Part shown: one piece after another, positions 6,226 to 7,318 of the stretch
How positions within the stretch are numbered: the stretch's first letter is position 1
Layout: each line of letters opens with the position of its first letter
Assembly (NCBI GenBank): GCA_027031505.1
Contig: JALVQH010000026.1
Span: forward strand, 1-7,318
From: Campylobacteraceae bacterium
Lineage (GTDB): Bacteria; Campylobacterota; Campylobacteria; Campylobacterales; Sulfurovaceae
Length of the DNA stretch: 7,318 nt
Direction of reading: 5' to 3'
The notes under the pieces: model-generated
Told to the model about the DNA's origin: nothing
Databases searched by the model: none
The model's input: the letters and a program-made list of their open reading frames with translations, nothing else
Program-made: the position numbers and the translations under genes

Positions 6226-6941
6226 CAACTCGACACTTTAGGCTTTGGCGGTTTTAAAGCCGCTCTGGAGCGCCAGAGCAACGATCCCAACTATGCGCAG
6301 CTTCCCTTCGAGGAGCGGCTCTATCAGCTTCTTGAAGCCGAAGAGAATGAAAGATCAAACGGCTCCTCTCTCATGCCAGACTCAAAGACAGACAAGCGTC
6401 ATTGGATGCAATAGAATATTCTGCCCGAAGGGGGCTGGAGCGCTCCGTGATCCTTGCGCTGGCTTCGGAGGAGTACATTGCCAAAGGGCAGAATATCCTC
6501 ATCACCGGAGCCACAGGAGTCGGCAAAAGCTTCCTGGCTCAGGCGCTGGCAAGGCAGGCGATCTTTGAAGGGTACAGTGCCCGCTACTACCGGGTCACAA
6601 GGCTGCTTGAAGCAATCAAGATCGCCCGGTTGGAGGGAAGCTATACCAAAACCCTGCAGAAGCTTTCCCGCTTCAGCCTGCTCATCCTTGACGACTTTGG
6701 TGTGACACCGCTCAAACCGGATGAACTCAATGACCTCTTTGAAGTAATCGAAGAGCGAACCCTCTCAGGCTCCACCATTGTCACGGTGCAACTTCCCATC
6801 AAGGAGTGGCACAACTATCTGGGCAATGCCACCCCTGCCGATGCCACCCCTGCCGATGCCATGATGGACAGGCTGATCTATTCAGCTCATCGGATTGAAA
6901 TGAAAGGGGAATCGATGCGGAAAGTGATGGCTCAAGCATGA
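6226..6941 (+). pseudogene. istB: Degenerate IS21-family helper ATPase IstB
   Basis: IstB is the AAA+ ATPase that cooperates with the transposase IstA in IS21 movement. Coding similarity begins at 6226 without a start codon (a TGA precedes it) and reads QLDTLGFGGFKAALERQ, then DPNYAQLPFEERL up to about 6351. It continues in another frame from 6351 (KIKRLLSHARLKD) to the stop at 6939-6941, a net loss of 3n+1 bases. The rest is well preserved: Walker A GATGVGKS (6507-6530), Walker B LLILDDFG (Asp-Asp at 6690-6695) and the C-terminal DRLIYSAHRIEMKGESMRK. The usual single ATPAD before AMMDRL is doubled by a 15-bp duplication. The longest intact stretch, from TTG 6402, would give a 179-residue protein lacking the N-terminal domain that contacts IstA. 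No istA is in the window, so this is a remnant. Confidence 0.85.
6828..6857 (+). repeat. 15-bp tandem duplication inside istB
   Basis: GCCACCCCTGCCGAT occurs twice head to tail (6828-6842 and 6843-6857), followed by GCC. It adds five residues (ATPAD) in frame, probably by slipped replication. Confidence 0.9.
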
Positions 6942-7100
6942 GCATGTAGACACCTGTGTTATAATGCCGGTGAGAATATCTTCAACTTGCCAACTGTCCA
7001 CATACGACCGGCGGCGGTGTCCAAAAGCTCCGGCGGGGACAAGATGATCAGGAGCTGTGATGGATGCGGTTGAATTGGTGGTATGTAATCACGCGAAGAA
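6942..7100. other. Intergenic stretch between istB remnant and SRP RNA, possibly containing the IS21 right end
   Basis: No convincing gene is present. A plus-strand TATAAT lies at 6960-6965. TGTCCA occurs twice (in AACTGTCCACA near 6996 and GGTGTCCAAAA near 7018); IS21 elements often carry repeated terminal motifs of this kind beyond istB, so this may be residual right-end sequence. On the minus strand AGCTCC (7056-7051) and GGAGCT (7031-7026) could form a stem followed by a short T-run, a weak terminator candidate for the SRP RNA transcript. Confidence 0.3.
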
Positions 7101-7205
7101 ACCTCCTGCCAGATCCCTGCGGCACCCGGTCGGGCGGGGTGGGCTGCTATGTTCCCATCCTGACCCATTGTCCCGCACAACCGTCGCACAGGTCTAACAA
7201 GAGGT
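7101..7205 (-). ncRNA. ffs: Signal recognition particle RNA, small bacterial (4.5S) type
   Basis: The minus strand carries the SRP helix-8 signature: GGTCAGG (7165-7159), ATG-GGAA-CAT as a GGAA tetraloop hairpin (7158-7149), then AGCAGCC (7148-7142). This is the Ffh-binding site that directs ribosomes making membrane proteins to the membrane. The rest pairs as a rod: GCGGG (7176-7172) with CCCGC, CGGT (7183-7180) with ACCG (7130-7127), CCTGTG (7192-7187) with CGCAGG. A closing stem of ten continuous pairs (five Watson-Crick at its base) runs from 7205-7196 to 7110-7101. The fold gives about 105 nt, the normal size of the small type lacking an Alu domain, and is followed by TTTCTT. The 5' end agrees with a minus-strand TATAAT at 7217-7212. 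Ends may differ by a few bases because of processing. Confidence 0.93.
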
Positions 7206-7211
7206 GGAGGT

Positions 7212-7217
7212 ATTATA
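7212..7217 (-). promoter_or_regulatory. -10 box of the SRP RNA promoter
   Basis: A perfect TATAAT on the minus strand lies 6 bases before the base of the SRP RNA closing stem, placing the transcription start near 7205. No -35 consensus is visible, as is common in Campylobacterota. Confidence 0.7.
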
Positions 7218-7220
7218 ACT

Positions 7221-7245
7221 AAGAGTTGCTAATAGCTCTTTTAGT
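7221..7245. repeat. Inverted repeat between divergent ffs and tRNA-Ser promoters
   Basis: AAGAG (7221-7225) and CTCTT (7236-7240) face each other, with outer CTA and TAG bases roughly matching after two extra T. It sits between the two diverging -10 boxes. It may be only a chance AT-rich dyad. Confidence 0.25.
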
Positions 7246-7255
7246 ATTCATCCGA

Positions 7256-7261
7256 TATAAT
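7256..7261 (+). promoter_or_regulatory. -10 box of the tRNA-Ser promoter
   Basis: A perfect TATAAT lies 20 bases before the tRNA 5' end. Transcription would start near 7268, leaving a short leader for RNase P to remove. Confidence 0.65.
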
Positions 7262-7281
7262 TACGCCCCCACATAGCCGAT

Positions 7282-7318
7282 AGAGAGGTGGCCGAGTGGT
7301 CGAAGGCGCACGCCTGGA
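7282..7318 (+). tRNA. tRNA-Ser (anticodon GGA), 5' half, cut by the window end
   Basis: The acceptor 5' strand AGAGAGG (7282-7288) is followed by TG, the D-arm GCCGAGTGGTCGAAGGC and the anticodon stem CACGC (7309-7313). The loop begins CT-GGA, placing anticodon GGA at 7316-7318, which reads UCC/UCU serine codons. The GGTGGCCGAGTGG block is typical of class II serine tRNAs. The long variable arm, T arm and 3' acceptor strand lie beyond the edge. Confidence 0.92.

Noticed and set aside
6069..6290. 73-codon minus-strand open frame
   Set aside because: It runs across the inverted-repeat element and the istB remnant in the wrong direction and has no recognisable motif.
6340..6360. Programmed -1 frameshift in istB
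   Set aside because: No X-XXY-YYZ slippery heptamer or clear downstream structure is present, and IstB is not normally made by frameshifting.
6959..7189. 76-codon minus-strand open frame
   Set aside because: It lies almost wholly over the SRP RNA and its 3' flank and has no protein-like pattern.
1..7318. CRISPR array
   Set aside because: No set of regularly spaced direct repeats is visible anywhere in the window.

Overview
The window looks like a chromosomal segment of a campylobacterotal (epsilonproteobacterial) bacterium of fairly high GC content for that group. The clues are the PurB and NrdA sequences, the adjacency of purB and nrdA known from Campylobacter relatives, and promoters that show a clear TATAAT-like -10 but no obvious -35. 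The genus cannot be fixed from this sequence alone.

Layout, left to right. (1) Positions 1-75, minus strand: the first 25 codons of a gene running off the left edge, possibly an RluA-family pseudouridine synthase. (2) Positions 76-359: a promoter region and a GC-rich, highly structured leader that resembles a 6S RNA gene. (3) purB (360-1691). (4) A short promoter/leader region with a palindrome over the -10, then nrdA (1869-4244), the large subunit of class Ia ribonucleotide reductase. These two housekeeping genes serve AMP synthesis and dNTP synthesis.

(5) From about 4245 the sequence becomes visibly AT-richer. It carries one gene (4347-6059) for an ATPase fused to a C-terminal TOPRIM/DUF4435-like domain, the architecture of OLD-family and fused PARIS-type anti-phage proteins. 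No helicase or second partner gene is next to it. (6) Positions 6084-6220 hold a small element with long imperfect inverted repeats and a truncated start of an IS200-like/REP-associated transposase. (7) Positions 6226-6941 hold a broken istB (IS21-family helper ATPase) that has lost its start, carries a frameshift and has a 15-bp tandem duplication; no istA is present.

(8) The right end returns to core RNA genes: the signal recognition particle RNA (ffs, minus strand, about 7101-7205) and, diverging from it, the first half of a tRNA-Ser(GGA) (7282 onward). The overall picture is a stable core region (purB, nrdA, SRP RNA, tRNA-Ser) into which a probable defence gene and mobile-element debris have been inserted between nrdA and the SRP RNA gene.
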